In this document: positions 1 through 8,395 of the stretch, one piece after another
Numbering within the stretch: position 1 is the first letter of the stretch
Layout of the letters: each line of letters begins with the position of its first letter
NCBI RefSeq assembly: GCF_029433335.1
Contig: NZ_JAQTHX010000001.1
Coordinates: forward strand, 1,178,001 to 1,242,000
Length of the DNA stretch: 64,000 nucleotides
Direction of reading: 5' to 3'
Origin: Bifidobacterium sp. ESL0745
GTDB taxonomy: Bacteria > Actinomycetota > Actinomycetes > Actinomycetales > Bifidobacteriaceae
The notes under the pieces: model-generated
What the model saw: only the letters and a program-made list of their open reading frames with translations
What the model was told of the DNA's origin: nothing
Database searches by the model: none
Program-made: the position numbers and the translations under genes

Positions 1-768
1 GGCCATGATGGCGATACCGAGTGTGGTGAACCAATCCAGCGCGAAAGTCGAAGTCATGGCCACCTTGAGCACGTCGACGGTGCGTTTGCGGAATCGCTCG
101 CTGACGCTGTAGATCTCGCCTTCGTATCCCTTGTCGACGCCGAGCATCTTCAGGGTCGGCAGCCCCAGGATGCTGTCAACGAATTTGGTATTGAGAATAT
201 TGAATTGTGCATACTGCTTGTTGGAACGGTCGCGGGCGGCAAGCCCCAGGATGACCATGAAGAAGATGATCAGCGGGTACATCAAGAGAAGAATCAGACC
301 GCTGACCCAGTCCTGCCACCAGACGGCAATCAGGATGACCAGCGAAATCAGCATCATGTCGGTCATCTTTGGCAAAAGAATCTCGATGTAGCTTTTGACC
401 TGGTCAAGGCCATCGATCAGCATCGTCACCGTCGAACCGGTGCCGCGCGAAGCCAACGCCTGCGGGCCGAGATGGAAGATCTTTTCCTGTAATTGGGGGC
501 GGATCTGACCGGCTACGTATTTGCCGTATTTGCTGGAAATACGTTGCTTGGCCACATCGCACAAATGACGCAACGCATAAAAAGCAAGAAATTCAATCGC
601 CGGACCGACCAATGTGGAAACTGCATGCAGCTTCCAGATTTCCACCAGTCCGCGAGCCAAGCCGTGAGCCTGCCCGACAATGCACAGCGCCTGCACCAAG
701 GAAAGCAACGCAAGAAGCCCCATGCGCTGTCGCACCCCGTCGAATCTGAATAGACTTTTATCGATCAC
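1..768 (-). CDS. cydD: CydD-like ABC exporter, N-terminal part (runs off the window)
   Basis: This is the first 256 codons of a membrane protein read leftward from a GTG at 766-768; the end lies outside the window. The translation shows hydrophobic helices typical of the transmembrane half of a type I ABC exporter, with a conserved early stretch around GTGSTVTMLIDGLDQV. CydDC exports glutathione and cysteine and is needed to assemble cytochrome bd in the periplasm or outside the membrane. The ATPase half is not visible, so the call rests on the membrane domain and on its position just after cydAB, the usual actinobacterial order cydA-cydB-cydD-cydC. No strong ribosome binding site is seen; an internal ATG at 721-723 is an alternative start. 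Confidence 0.8.
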   Translation of the reverse strand, partial: MIDKSLFRFDGVRQRMGLLALLSLVQALCIVGQAHGLARGLVEIWKLHAVSTLVGPAIEFLAFYALRHLCDVAKQRISSKYGKYVAGQIRPQLQEKIFHLGPQALASRGTGSTVTMLIDGLDQVKSYIEILLPKMTDMMLISLVILIAVWWQDWVSGLILLLMYPLIIFFMVILGLAARDRSNKQYAQFNILNTKFVDSILGLPTLKMLGVDKGYEGEIYSVSERFRKRTVDVLKVAMTSTFALDWFTTLGIAIMA

Positions 769-813
769 GACCAGTCCCAACTACTAACGAATAATTCTAA
801 AACATAAAGAAAA

Positions 814-879
814 CCCGATACCCCCGCTACACCAATGAATATTGTTGCACATTCACTGCCGCAGAACAGGAGCATCGGG
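814..879 (-). terminator. Imperfect long hairpin between cydB and cydD
   Basis: Outer arms CCCGAT (814-819) and ATCGGG (874-879) close an imperfect stem. On the minus strand it is followed by a T-rich run (TTTTCTTTATG). It sits in the 152-bp gap after cydB and before cydD, so it could terminate cydAB transcripts or lower cydD expression. Confidence 0.5.
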
Positions 880-920
880 CATTGATCTAACTTTCAATCG
901 AAAGAACGAACATCAGTCCG

Positions 921-1994
921 TCAGTTATTGGCCAAAGCCGCCTTGATGGCCTCCGGCGAATTGTCCGTAATCAAACGCTTGCGCTGGATGTAATAGGACC
1001 AGCTGAAGTAAATCAGGACAATCGGCAGCAGGCAGCACAGCACGATGGTCATGATCTCCAGCGTGTACTGCGAAGACGAGGCCGCCGCCACGGTCATACT
1101 CTTGGACGGATCGGTGGCGATCATCACATGCGGGAAAAGCCCGTTGAAGATGAAGGCGATGATACCGGCAAGGGTAATGCCGGAAGCAAGGAAGGCGAAA
1201 CCTCCGCGCTTCTTGTAAGCCGCGATATGGCCACAGATCGTCGCAGCCAGAATGACCACGGTGATCAGCAGGGTGGACTTGGTACGACGCTGATAGAAAT
1301 CAGTAAAGACGAACGCCAAAATCACGAACACCACAAGCGCCGGATAGGCGATCCAGTAGGCCTTCTTGGTGGTGTTGAGCATTCTTTCGGATGTCGTCTT
1401 GTCGAGCTTCAGGCTCAGGAAGTGAACGCCATGGATAAAGCTGAAGAACACGACAGCCACGCCACCGACTACGGAGAGCCAGTTGACCACGTCGAAGAAT
1501 CCGGCGTGGACGTTACCCTGCGCATCCATCGGGACGCCCTGGATGACGCTGGTAAGCATCATGCCCAGGCCGAACGGCGCGATGACGCTGCCGGCGAAGT
1601 TGGCCCACTGCCATACGCTGCGCTCGCGGTCGGTTTGCGCATGTACCGAGAACTCGAAGGAAACACCACGAAGGATGAGGCCGACAAGGACGATGAACAG
1701 CAGCAGATAGTAGCCGGAGAACAGGCTTGCATACCACATCGGGAATGACGCGAACATCGCGCCGCCACCAGTGATGAGCCAGACCTCGTTGCCGTCCCAG
1801 TGCGGACCGACCGCACGCATATACAGCGCACGCTCGTCTCCGTTGTGGGCCAGGACACGGGTGGCCATGCCGACACCGAAATCGATGCCTTCAAGGAAGA
1901 GGAAGATGGCGAAGACCAATGCAATGACAAAGAACCACAGCAATTGCAGGAAATTGTCACCATCAATCAATGGTTTAGCAAGAAACGTGGTCAT
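921..1994 (-). CDS. cydB: Cytochrome bd quinol oxidase subunit II (CydB)
   Basis: A 357-residue, highly hydrophobic protein with the CydB N-terminal signature FLEGIDFGVGM (about residues 34-44) and the following HWDGNEVWLITGGGAMFA block. CydB pairs with CydA to form the cytochrome bd oxidase, which oxidises quinol and reduces oxygen to water at the cytoplasmic membrane. Its ATG overlaps the TGA of cydA (ATGA at 1991-1994), indicating translational coupling. Length matches the family. Cytochrome bd is absent from most human-gut bifidobacteria, which makes this cluster informative about lifestyle. Confidence 0.95.
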   Translation of the reverse strand: MTTFLAKPLIDGDNFLQLLWFFVIALVFAIFLFLEGIDFGVGMATRVLAHNGDERALYMRAVGPHWDGNEVWLITGGGAMFASFPMWYASLFSGYYLLLFIVLVGLILRGVSFEFSVHAQTDRERSVWQWANFAGSVIAPFGLGMMLTSVIQGVPMDAQGNVHAGFFDVVNWLSVVGGVAVVFFSFIHGVHFLSLKLDKTTSERMLNTTKKAYWIAYPALVVFVILAFVFTDFYQRRTKSTLLITVVILAATICGHIAAYKKRGGFAFLASGITLAGIIAFIFNGLFPHVMIATDPSKSMTVAAASSSQYTLEIMTIVLCCLLPIVLIYFSWSYYIQRKRLITDNSPEAIKAALANN

Positions 1995-3460
1995 GCCAAC
2001 GCCACCTTTCTATTGGCTGCGTGGGCACCGACGTGTGCAGCCTTTGGTTCCGGCTCAGTTTCGGTACCTGCAGGGTCCGGCTCCGGACCTTGACGAAGCG
2101 TACGACGCGAGTAGAAGATCATCACGCCGCCCATGAGGCAGAAGAGCAGGAAGTACACGATGTTGGTGAATAGCAGGCTCGGCACCGTAGCTGTCGGGGA
2201 GACGGCATCGGCGATGGTCTGCAGGCCGTAGACGATCCACGGATAGCGGCCAAGCTCGGTGATGAGCCAGCCACCTGTGGTGCCGATGAACGGCAGATAG
2301 GTGCAGACACCCAGCACCCAGAGCTTCCAGCGACTGTCCGCCAAAGTGTTCTTGGACTTGCGGGTGAACCACAGCGTGCAAATGGCAAGAATCAACACGG
2401 CGAAACCGACGGCGGCCATGAAGCGGAAACTCCAGAACAGCACGTTGGTGGGGACATAGTAATCCGAGATCTCAGGATGGGCGATGCCGTTCTTGATGAT
2501 CTTGCCGCCTTCACCCTTGAACTGCTCGTTCAAGGTGTTCATACCCAAAATGGTTCCGCCATAAAGCTTGTGGAACGCAAGCAGGGAAAGCATACCAGGA
2601 ATCTCAATGCCGGCGGACTTGTGGGCGCCTTCATTGATAAGGCCGACGACCATCCATGGTGCCGGGCTCTTCAAATCCTCGTAGATGCCTTCAGTGGCAG
2701 CGAACTTCATCGGCTGATCCTTGATGATCTCAAGGGTCTGCAAGTCGCCGGTGATGATGACGAGAATGGAGCCGATCAGCGCGATGATGGCGCCGACGCG
2801 GATCGAGCGGGTGAAGAATACCCGATCGGCATTCTTGTGCATGAAGCCGAAAGCGCTCATACCGACCACGACCATGCCGCCGAGCATCAATGCACCGGTG
2901 GCCACGTGCGGGAACTCACGCCAAAGCTGAGGATTGCCGATGACCGCGGCGAAATTCGTCATCTCAGCATGTCCTGTTTTCTTGTTGATGCCGTATCCGA
3001 CAGGATTCTGCATGAAGCTGTTGGCCGCAAGAATCCAGATGGCGGAAACGGTGGAGCCCAACCAGGTCAGCCAGATGAAGACCACATGCAGACCCGGCTT
3101 GAACCGGTTCCATGTGAACATCCACACACCGACGAACGTGGATTCCATGAAGAACGCCAGAAGGGCCTCAATGGCCAACGGCGCACCGAAAATGTCGCCC
3201 ATGAAACGCGAGTAGTTCGACCAGTTCATACCGAACTGGAATTCCTGGATGATGCCGGTCACAATACCGACGGCGAAGCTTAGAAGGAAAATCTTCCCCC
3301 AGAACTGGGCCATGCGTTTATAAATGTATTTCCTCTTCGCTACATATAACGTTTCCATTACGGCCACTGTAAACGATAGACCGATAGTCAACGGGACGAA
3401 GAAGAAATGGAAGACCGTCGTCATCGCGAACTGGAATCGCGACAACCCTAATATGGTCAT
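1991..3460 (-). CDS. cydA: Cytochrome bd quinol oxidase subunit I (CydA)
   Basis: A 489-residue polytopic membrane protein that carries the haems and the quinol site of cytochrome bd. Visible ligands by family comparison are His18 (RFQFAMTTVFHFFFVP), His185 (REFPHVATG) and Met348 (SFRFM). The GRQPW-like motif reads GRYPW at 404-408. The start at 3460 is chosen because AGAAAGGA lies 6 nt upstream; a longer reading to 3490 would add ten residues with no support. The stretch between the quinol-binding region and the GRYPW motif is short, so this is the short Q-loop type. It follows ndh by 46 bp and overlaps cydB by 4 bp, so the three are very probably one transcript. Confidence 0.96.
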   Translation of the reverse strand: MTILGLSRFQFAMTTVFHFFFVPLTIGLSFTVAVMETLYVAKRKYIYKRMAQFWGKIFLLSFAVGIVTGIIQEFQFGMNWSNYSRFMGDIFGAPLAIEALLAFFMESTFVGVWMFTWNRFKPGLHVVFIWLTWLGSTVSAIWILAANSFMQNPVGYGINKKTGHAEMTNFAAVIGNPQLWREFPHVATGALMLGGMVVVGMSAFGFMHKNADRVFFTRSIRVGAIIALIGSILVIITGDLQTLEIIKDQPMKFAATEGIYEDLKSPAPWMVVGLINEGAHKSAGIEIPGMLSLLAFHKLYGGTILGMNTLNEQFKGEGGKIIKNGIAHPEISDYYVPTNVLFWSFRFMAAVGFAVLILAICTLWFTRKSKNTLADSRWKLWVLGVCTYLPFIGTTGGWLITELGRYPWIVYGLQTIADAVSPTATVPSLLFTNIVYFLLFCLMGGVMIFYSRRTLRQGPEPDPAGTETEPEPKAAHVGAHAANRKVALA

Positions 3461-3506
3461 TTTTATCCTTTCTTCCCAACTATTCCCCACTCAAAAAAGC
3501 ACGGAA

Positions 3507-4688
3507 TCAATCGCTTTCCAGCATAGTACGAATATTGGTCAACTCAAAGACTGCACGGTCTGCAACAAACTTTTTGGCGATGGCCGCAAGCCAGCCCTTC
3601 AAATTCCAATGTCCAAAGAAGTCAATCGATGCAACCCCTGCAGTCGGTCCTAACGAGCAGACGGTTCCAAGAGCCTTGAAAACGAATTTTTCGGTAGGCT
3701 GACCTTTCAACAGTGCAACGATGTTGTTTGCGGCGCAATCGGCCTGGGCAATCGATATCTGCGCGGTGGTTGGGAAGAGACGGCCATTGCCGGGGTTGTT
3801 GACGCCGGAGACATCACCGATAAGGAATTGGTCGGGCCGACCATTGACACGCAAATCATCGGCGACAACCACACGGTTACGCTTCTGGTCATAGCCGGAA
3901 TCCGCGATGACGTGGCTGCCATGCACACCGGTAGTCCAAATAATCGTATTCGCGGGGAATTGCGTACCATTGCTGACAACGGCATTCGGCATCACTTCGG
4001 TGATCGGCGTTGAAACGTGGAAAATCACGCCCTTCTTCTCAAGGTATTTGACGGCCCAACCCGCCAGATCCTGATTGAACATACCCAGGATCTTCGGACC
4101 CGCTTCAACACATTCGACCTTGACCAGATTCTCCGGGAACCCGTATTCCTTGGCCATTTTTGGCATACGGTGGACGAGCTCGCCCAAGTATTCGATGGAC
4201 GTGAAGCCAGCGCCGCAGACCACGATATGCAAATCGTTTTCGTCATGGCTGGTCTTGTAGCGCTTGAGCGTATCTTCAAGATGCTTGCGCGCGGCGAGGG
4301 CCGTGTTGATATCAACGATCGGCCATCCATTTTCCTCGACTCCGGGGATGCCGAAGGTCTCGGATTCGAAACCCAAGGAGTTGACCAGATAATCGTACCC
4401 AATCGGATCGGAGTTCTTGAGCTCGACCTGCTTGGCATCCTGATCGACTTTGGTCACCTCGTCGATGATTACGTGAACGTTTTTCTTATTCGCGAATGCC
4501 TGGGTAATGTCAAAGGTAATATCTGACGGTTCCTTCGTCCCCGCAGCCACTTCGTGTAGCTGGGTTGTCTGATAGTGGTATGGATTCTTATTGACCAGGA
4601 CAATCTCTGCGTCGAGATCTGCACCAGCCAGTTTCTTGACAGCGCGCATACCGCCATAGCCCGCCCCAATAACGAGAATTCTCTTCAT
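3507..4688 (-). CDS. ndh: Type II NADH:quinone oxidoreductase (NDH-2)
   Basis: A 393-residue FAD-dependent pyridine nucleotide oxidoreductase. The N-terminus has the FAD-binding ILVIGAGYGGMRA, a second Rossmann motif VVCGAGFTSIEYLGEL near residue 160 binds NADH, and IGDVSG near residue 300 closes the FAD site. The C-terminal region (LKGWLAAIAKKFV) is amphipathic, as in NDH-2 enzymes that dock to the membrane. It transfers electrons from NADH to quinone without pumping protons. Position directly upstream of cydAB suggests a minimal NADH-to-oxygen chain. The start is ambiguous: ATG 4686-4688 is used because the FAD strand begins there; GTG at 4697 adds three residues and has AAGGA close by. Confidence 0.9.
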   Translation of the reverse strand: MKRILVIGAGYGGMRAVKKLAGADLDAEIVLVNKNPYHYQTTQLHEVAAGTKEPSDITFDITQAFANKKNVHVIIDEVTKVDQDAKQVELKNSDPIGYDYLVNSLGFESETFGIPGVEENGWPIVDINTALAARKHLEDTLKRYKTSHDENDLHIVVCGAGFTSIEYLGELVHRMPKMAKEYGFPENLVKVECVEAGPKILGMFNQDLAGWAVKYLEKKGVIFHVSTPITEVMPNAVVSNGTQFPANTIIWTTGVHGSHVIADSGYDQKRNRVVVADDLRVNGRPDQFLIGDVSGVNNPGNGRLFPTTAQISIAQADCAANNIVALLKGQPTEKFVFKALGTVCSLGPTAGVASIDFFGHWNLKGWLAAIAKKFVADRAVFELTNIRTMLESD

Positions 4689-4971
4689 TCCGACCACTTT
4701 TCCTTATACCATAAACACGAACAATGGCCTTTTCACAATTCGAGCCATCATTACCAACACCTTCAACAATAGATGACAAGCTGAACAAAAAACGATTAAA
4801 ATCAAGAAAAAAATTATTAAAGGAAGAAAATTAGATGATTTTATGGTTCATTTCACATCAAGGAAGAAACCCAAGCCGAATGGACCCATTTTGTACCATT
4901 GCATGATGAGACCGTCGTATTAGCAGACAATTGGTGAATCGACGAAAATTCAAACCAAAAAATACAAAAAT

Positions 4972-5007
4972 GAGACGTATCGAAAGATTGCACCTTCGAT
5001 ACGCCTC
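4972..5007 (-). terminator. Rho-independent terminator
   Basis: Arms 4972-4984 and 4995-5007 pair with one mismatch (core CGTATCGAA / TTCGATACG). On the minus strand the hairpin is followed by ATTTTTGTATTTTTTGG. It would end transcripts that come from the small-protein gene at 5201-5407. Confidence 0.7.
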
Positions 5008-5072
5008 AAGATTTTCATCTGGTCCAAAGCAAATGTTCAATCACATCCGTGCCCCATAAAACATACGGTTAC

Positions 5073-5183
5073 GTAACGCAAAAACCTGCACGCACCGGCA
5101 TCCCTGCCACAAAGACCGATGCCGGCACTGCGGCCGTTATACCCCCAAGGATGTTATCAGCCGCAGCTACGAAAGTATCTTAT
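5073..5183 (-). pseudogene. Start-less reading frame, possible gene remnant
   Basis: Downstream of the small-protein gene, a minus-strand frame of about 36 codons reads DTFVAAADNILGG and later VFVAGMPVRAGF before a TAA. A stop lies directly upstream and there is no start codon at its head. The local GC content is higher than around it and the residues are protein-like, so it may be the tail of a lost membrane protein. I do not recognise the family. Confidence 0.25.
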
Positions 5184-5200
5184 CTTGTCTTGTTCAGCTA

Positions 5201-5407
5201 TCAATACTTTAGAAAGACAATTGGTGTTCCGGGTGTCCAATACACTACAGTTTTTGGATAATTATCAGTTGGCCAAATCGGTTCAGCAATAAATACACCA
5301 GTTCCAGCAGCAGTAGCTTGACGAAGTTGCTCCTGGATATCGACTATCTGTTCGTAACTGAACCCGTTAAGATCCTTACCGCCACAATGGATATACCAAT
5401 TGTCCAT
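5201..5407 (-). CDS. Small unrecognised protein, copy A of a paralogous pair
   Basis: A 68-residue protein with a good ribosome binding site (GGGGA, 7 nt before ATG). It is clearly related to the 66-residue product of 7891-8091. Both begin with an aromatic YI strand, share QLxxAT followed by GTGVFI, and end with YWTPG(T/S)PI. The paralogy shows that this short frame is real. There is no signal peptide or membrane segment, so it is probably cytoplasmic. Function unknown. It lies just outside the left repeat of the tRNA-Glu element, whereas its relative lies just inside the right end. Confidence 0.7.
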   Translation of the reverse strand: MDNWYIHCGGKDLNGFSYEQIVDIQEQLRQATAAGTGVFIAEPIWPTDNYPKTVVYWTPGTPIVFLKY

Positions 5408-5516
5408 ACTTCCGTCCCCTTGCTATACGTATTGCCATCATTATCCCACGAAACTGGTACCACCGCCGCCCGAAGCATGAAATATCAAAATAAAGCAAAT
5501 CTTAAGACTGAAGTTT

Positions 5517-5559
5517 GAAACCCTAGAAAAAGTACTTCCCAAGAGAGCCGAACTCTTGT
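5517..5559 (-). repeat. Left attachment-like repeat: partial copy of the tRNA-Glu 3' end
   Basis: The 43 bp here match 8396-8438 with about five mismatches. They cover the acceptor-side and T-arm end of tRNA-Glu plus about 15 bp beyond it. No anticodon or D arm follows, so this is not a tRNA gene. Direct repeats of a tRNA 3' end bracketing accessory genes are the normal footprint of integration by a tyrosine recombinase. Confidence 0.75.
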
Positions 5560-5613
5560 GTTTATGAAAAGACCAGACCTGAAAACCGCTGGAAACATTG
5601 GTGTTTCAGATTT

Positions 5614-5820
5614 TCAGGCAACTTCGAAGACGTCATGTGACCGCATTTTGACCACATACCTGAGCAAAATATCATTCATGGTACTGCGTACCGAGTCCAG
5701 ATCCTCATCGAACAGATCGCTGTATACGTCCAAGGTCATGCTGGCGCTCGCGTACCCCAACTGCCTTTGGACGGTCGACGTTCGCGCACGACCTGACCGT
5801 CAGGCTCATGACTGTGACGC
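5614..5820 (-). pseudogene. Tyrosine recombinase (integrase) C-terminal remnant
   Basis: Read on the minus strand, the frame ending at the TGA 5614-5616 gives VQRQLGYASASMTLDVYSDL and then FDEDLDSV. This is the C-terminal end of phage-type tyrosine integrases, including the catalytic tyrosine in LDVYSDL. A little upstream, SCANVD continues the homology in another frame, so at least one frameshift is present. Nothing of the N-terminal or core domain remains. The stop lies about 55 bp from the left attachment-like repeat, the usual place of an integrase gene. The gene is dead. Confidence 0.75.
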
Positions 5821-6147
5821 TACCAATGAATTCGCCGTAATTTCTACTTGATTCCTCTTCCTCTACTCGCTTTCAAACGTTAAGCTCGCCCATAATTCAC
5901 TTTTGCTCGTCCATTGCCACCCCTGTTCTGTTGAAATGAAGCATAACTATCTGGGGCAGTTGGCGGTCTGGTATGAGGCGAGGTTGACATGATATGCGCT
6001 CGATTCCGCAGCTCTGCTTTAGAATAGTGTGAGGAACAATTTTATTGAATCTTTAAAATCCATTTTCATCAGCCTTGCCGCGTTGTACCCTAACGGGCAT
6101 ATTTTTCGTCATTTAATATAGCTGCTGTTGACTTATGTGGGCACAAA
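5821..6147. other. Element interior without a recognisable gene
   Basis: AT-rich sequence between the integrase remnant and the DUF1829 gene. I see no open reading frame with a start, no hairpin terminator and no clear promoter. It is probably decayed element DNA. Confidence 0.4.
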
Positions 6148-6906
6148 TCACGCCGGAAGAATCCGCCGGGCTTTGGACGGTATCTCCGTGAAGCCAAGCA
6201 CTTTGACCCCATATCTCGCGAACCCAGTCAACGCCTTTTGGTTCGCTTTACCGCTTCTATCATCAGCAAACACACACAAGACCGCATTCTTGCGTTCTTT
6301 CGTATCATGCACATCATTCCACGCAAACATGATTGTGGCAACGGCGGTCTCATCTAGCCGGTTCGGTGCTTGGGCGAAAGTGGTGGGCAACTCCCTGCTC
6401 TTTTGGAACAGGAAGCTGAAGTTGTGTAGATAAAGAGACTTACCCTGAATGTTGATATCCTTCATATAAAAGATGCCTTGCTCGGTAAGAGTTTCCGCTA
6501 CATCTTCCACAAAATACGAAGCAGTACGCTTGGTTATGACTTCCATGAGCGAATCCACATGGATGAGCGCCTGTATATAACGGTTCATGGCATCGCCTGA
6601 ACGCTCGGGACTCGCCACCATAACTATGGATCCATCGTGATACATTGCCCCGAACTGTCTGGCTATGTCACCCAAACGTTCTTCCCGTTTACCTCGCAGA
6701 CTGGAACCCATCGTCTCCATGCTGTTGAGCGTATACCCATCATCGTCAAACAGCAGATCGCTATCCTTGACACGCGCATAGAACTGGAAATGACCGCCGC
6801 TGTGGTCAAGGAATGGCACGGTTATCTCACGCCACGCATTGACTTTCCGCAACGCTGAATTTTCATGAATCCAGTCGGCATATTCGTCGACAAGCAGGTC
6901 GCTCAT
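6148..6906 (-). CDS. DUF1828/DUF1829 domain protein
   Basis: A 252-residue protein. The N-terminal part (about residues 20-120) has the DUF1828 pattern, with ITVPFLDHSGGHFQFYARV and then LLFDDDGYTL. The C-terminal part (about 130-250) fits DUF1829, including LCVFADDRSG. Members occur in prophages and accessory islands, often beside a second small gene; a molecular role is not established. The start at 6906 is chosen because it gives an ATGA overlap with the reconstructed end of the upstream partner. A longer reading to 6945 is less likely. The gene is intact although its partner is broken. Confidence 0.7.
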   Translation of the reverse strand: MSDLLVDEYADWIHENSALRKVNAWREITVPFLDHSGGHFQFYARVKDSDLLFDDDGYTLNSMETMGSSLRGKREERLGDIARQFGAMYHDGSIVMVASPERSGDAMNRYIQALIHVDSLMEVITKRTASYFVEDVAETLTEQGIFYMKDINIQGKSLYLHNFSFLFQKSRELPTTFAQAPNRLDETAVATIMFAWNDVHDTKERKNAVLCVFADDRSGKANQKALTGFARYGVKVLGFTEIPSKARRILPA

Positions 6907-7347
6907 AGTAGCATTGCATCCTGCATAGAAGCGTCTTGACAACATTAAACCGCTTGAGCAGTAACATGGTATCGTCTATAAAACTGGGTGATTCGATATC
7001 AATTGGCTCGGCGAAACGATCATCAAACCCACTGCGGTAGATATGAAGATGTGTGCTCTTGATGACTCTGCTATCAGGGTTGGTATGCGGCTGACTGGGA
7101 TTAACGCAAAGTCTCATGAGCACGATATCTCCTCCTGATACCCTAGCGTTGATTGAATGTCTTTCAATATCTATTCTGCCACGATACAGGTCTATGCGGA
7201 ACTGGTCATCGTCGTTTTCCTGCGCCTTGACATCAAACCCCTTGTGCCGTTCATTTCCGGCCGGCATAGTGAACTCGTCGACAAGGGCCTCTTTCTCAGC
7301 TCGAGAAGAAGCCGACGGGCTTCAGCTTCATCTAAATCAATCGTCAT
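6903..7347 (-). pseudogene. Frameshifted partner of the DUF1828 gene (DUF6978-like)
   Basis: Translation starts well at ATG 7345-7347 after GGGAGG and reads MTIDLDEAEARRLLLELRK, then must shift frame at an A run near 7290 to continue as EALVDEFTMPAGNERHKGF. The long middle part reads HLHIYRSGFDDRFAEPIDI, which resembles DUF6978 proteins. Near 6930 a second shift is needed to reach MQDAMLL and a TGA that overlaps the next ATG. Two independent shifts suggest a dead gene. The alternative is a shorter protein of up to 134 residues from the internal start at 7267. Family assignment is from memory and moderate. Confidence 0.55.
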
Positions 7348-7419
7348 GTTGCCTCCCTCGATCATTTTCCTAATCACTTGGCCATTTACTCAGAAGCAGG
7401 ATTAGTAGTTAACGGCGGT

Positions 7420-7872
7420 TTACTGCTTGCTCATGCGGATGGTCGACGTGGTACCGAGAGCGGACTGTTCATAGGTGAGCTGCTTGCCATCGTAGGTGAA
7501 CTTCTTCGTCGCATCCTGCGAAGCCATGATTGACGTCTTCATGGTCTCGGTATCACCGTTGCTAGTCCACGAATAGGTGCCGGCCTTGGTCGGTGCAGTA
7601 AACGTGCCCTTCCAATACAAGCTCTGCCGGTCGGGCTTTACCCAATTAATCTCGATGGAATCGGCAGTAATTGTGGCCTCCATCAGTTCATCTTTGGAAC
7701 TCGAGTTCGTTTGCTTCCAAGTGCCCGTGAGATCTGCGGGTTTCGGTGTCGGCTTCGTCTGCGAGGACGATGCGCTATCGCCTGCGTTGTTTTGTGGCGA
7801 CTGTCCACAGGCAGCGAATCCTATAAGCATCACCAGAGAGGCCGCAACCGCTGCTGTCTTCTTCAGTTTCAT
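7420..7872 (-). CDS. Small secreted lipoprotein
   Basis: 150 residues with a lipoprotein signal peptide: Lys-rich start, hydrophobic core and lipobox GFAACG with the lipidated cysteine at residue 22. A Ser/Thr/Pro-rich linker follows, then a domain of about 100 residues that starts LTGTWKQT and ends STIRMSKQ. This resembles small beta-barrel lipoproteins found in bifidobacteria and lactobacilli. It would be anchored to the outer face of the membrane. AAAGGG lies 7 nt before the ATG. It starts 19 nt after the small-protein gene 7891-8091 and is probably co-transcribed with it. Function unknown. Confidence 0.75.
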   Translation of the reverse strand: MKLKKTAAVAASLVMLIGFAACGQSPQNNAGDSASSSQTKPTPKPADLTGTWKQTNSSSKDELMEATITADSIEINWVKPDRQSLYWKGTFTAPTKAGTYSWTSNGDTETMKTSIMASQDATKKFTYDGKQLTYEQSALGTTSTIRMSKQ

Positions 7873-7890
7873 AATCCGACCCTTTCCAAA

Positions 7891-8091
7891 CTACATATAT
7901 CTGAAACTAATAGGTGATCCAGGCGTCCAGTAATCAGTAATAGAACAGCCCGCCCCACCTAGTTCTTTACCACTGATAAATACCCCTGTACCTTCAGAAG
8001 TCGCCCTTGTAAGTTGCTTCTTAATCTCGGCAATCTCAACACTGTTAAAAGGGCCGATGATCAATCCATTAAATTTAATGTAACATCTCAT
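7891..8091 (-). CDS. Small unrecognised protein, copy B of a paralogous pair
   Basis: 66 residues, with GAGAGG 7 nt before the ATG. It shares the QLxxATxxGTGVFI core and the YWTPGSPI ending with the product of 5201-5407, with clear divergence elsewhere. No signal peptide, membrane segment or known motif. It is the first gene of a probable two-gene unit with the lipoprotein at 7420-7872. As a pair with copy A it defines a small family whose role cannot be read from the sequence. Confidence 0.7.
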   Translation of the reverse strand: MRCYIKFNGLIIGPFNSVEIAEIKKQLTRATSEGTGVFISGKELGGAGCSITDYWTPGSPISFRYM

Positions 8092-8395
8092 GTTTTTGCC
8101 TCTCTACTCCGAACGGCGAGCACAACACCATTATCGCACTTTCTACAAAGGAATTATCCGATATCGTATTTACAAGTAAAAAAGAAAAACACGATCAAAA
8201 ACTCGAAAAACTGCATATTTTTGACAGGAGCTGCCATAATCCCAGTGGTGGATTAAGACAGTCAGTAGGGATGAGCTATTCCACGAGAAAGATAGCGCTC
8301 CGCAGCTACTTATCTATTTACTTTTACACAAACAACAGAAAATAATCGAAACACAAAAATATCAATCAGAAATAAATGGAGAAACAGCATTATCG
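8092..8395. other. AT-rich stretch without a gene
   Basis: Between copy B of the small protein and the right tRNA-Glu repeat. Very AT-rich near 8160-8230 and 8320-8390. It presumably holds the promoter of the small-protein/lipoprotein unit. I see no other feature. Confidence 0.4.

Larger units (their letters stand above)
4698..5200. other. AT-rich intergenic region between ndh and the first small-protein gene
   Basis: The ndh promoter must lie here, but I see no clear -35/-10 pair. The region is AT-rich up to about 5030. The right-hand part (about 5070-5180) is richer in GC and contains a start-less minus-strand reading frame described separately. A terminator hairpin sits at 4972-5007. Confidence 0.5.

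Noticed and set aside
2477..3283. Long plus-strand open frame of 268 codons opposite cydA
   Set aside because: It mirrors the codon structure of cydA on the other strand, is rich in His, Asp and Arg, and has no recognisable motif.
5517..5559. A second tRNA-Glu gene
   Set aside because: Only the 3' part of the tRNA is present; anticodon and D arms are missing.
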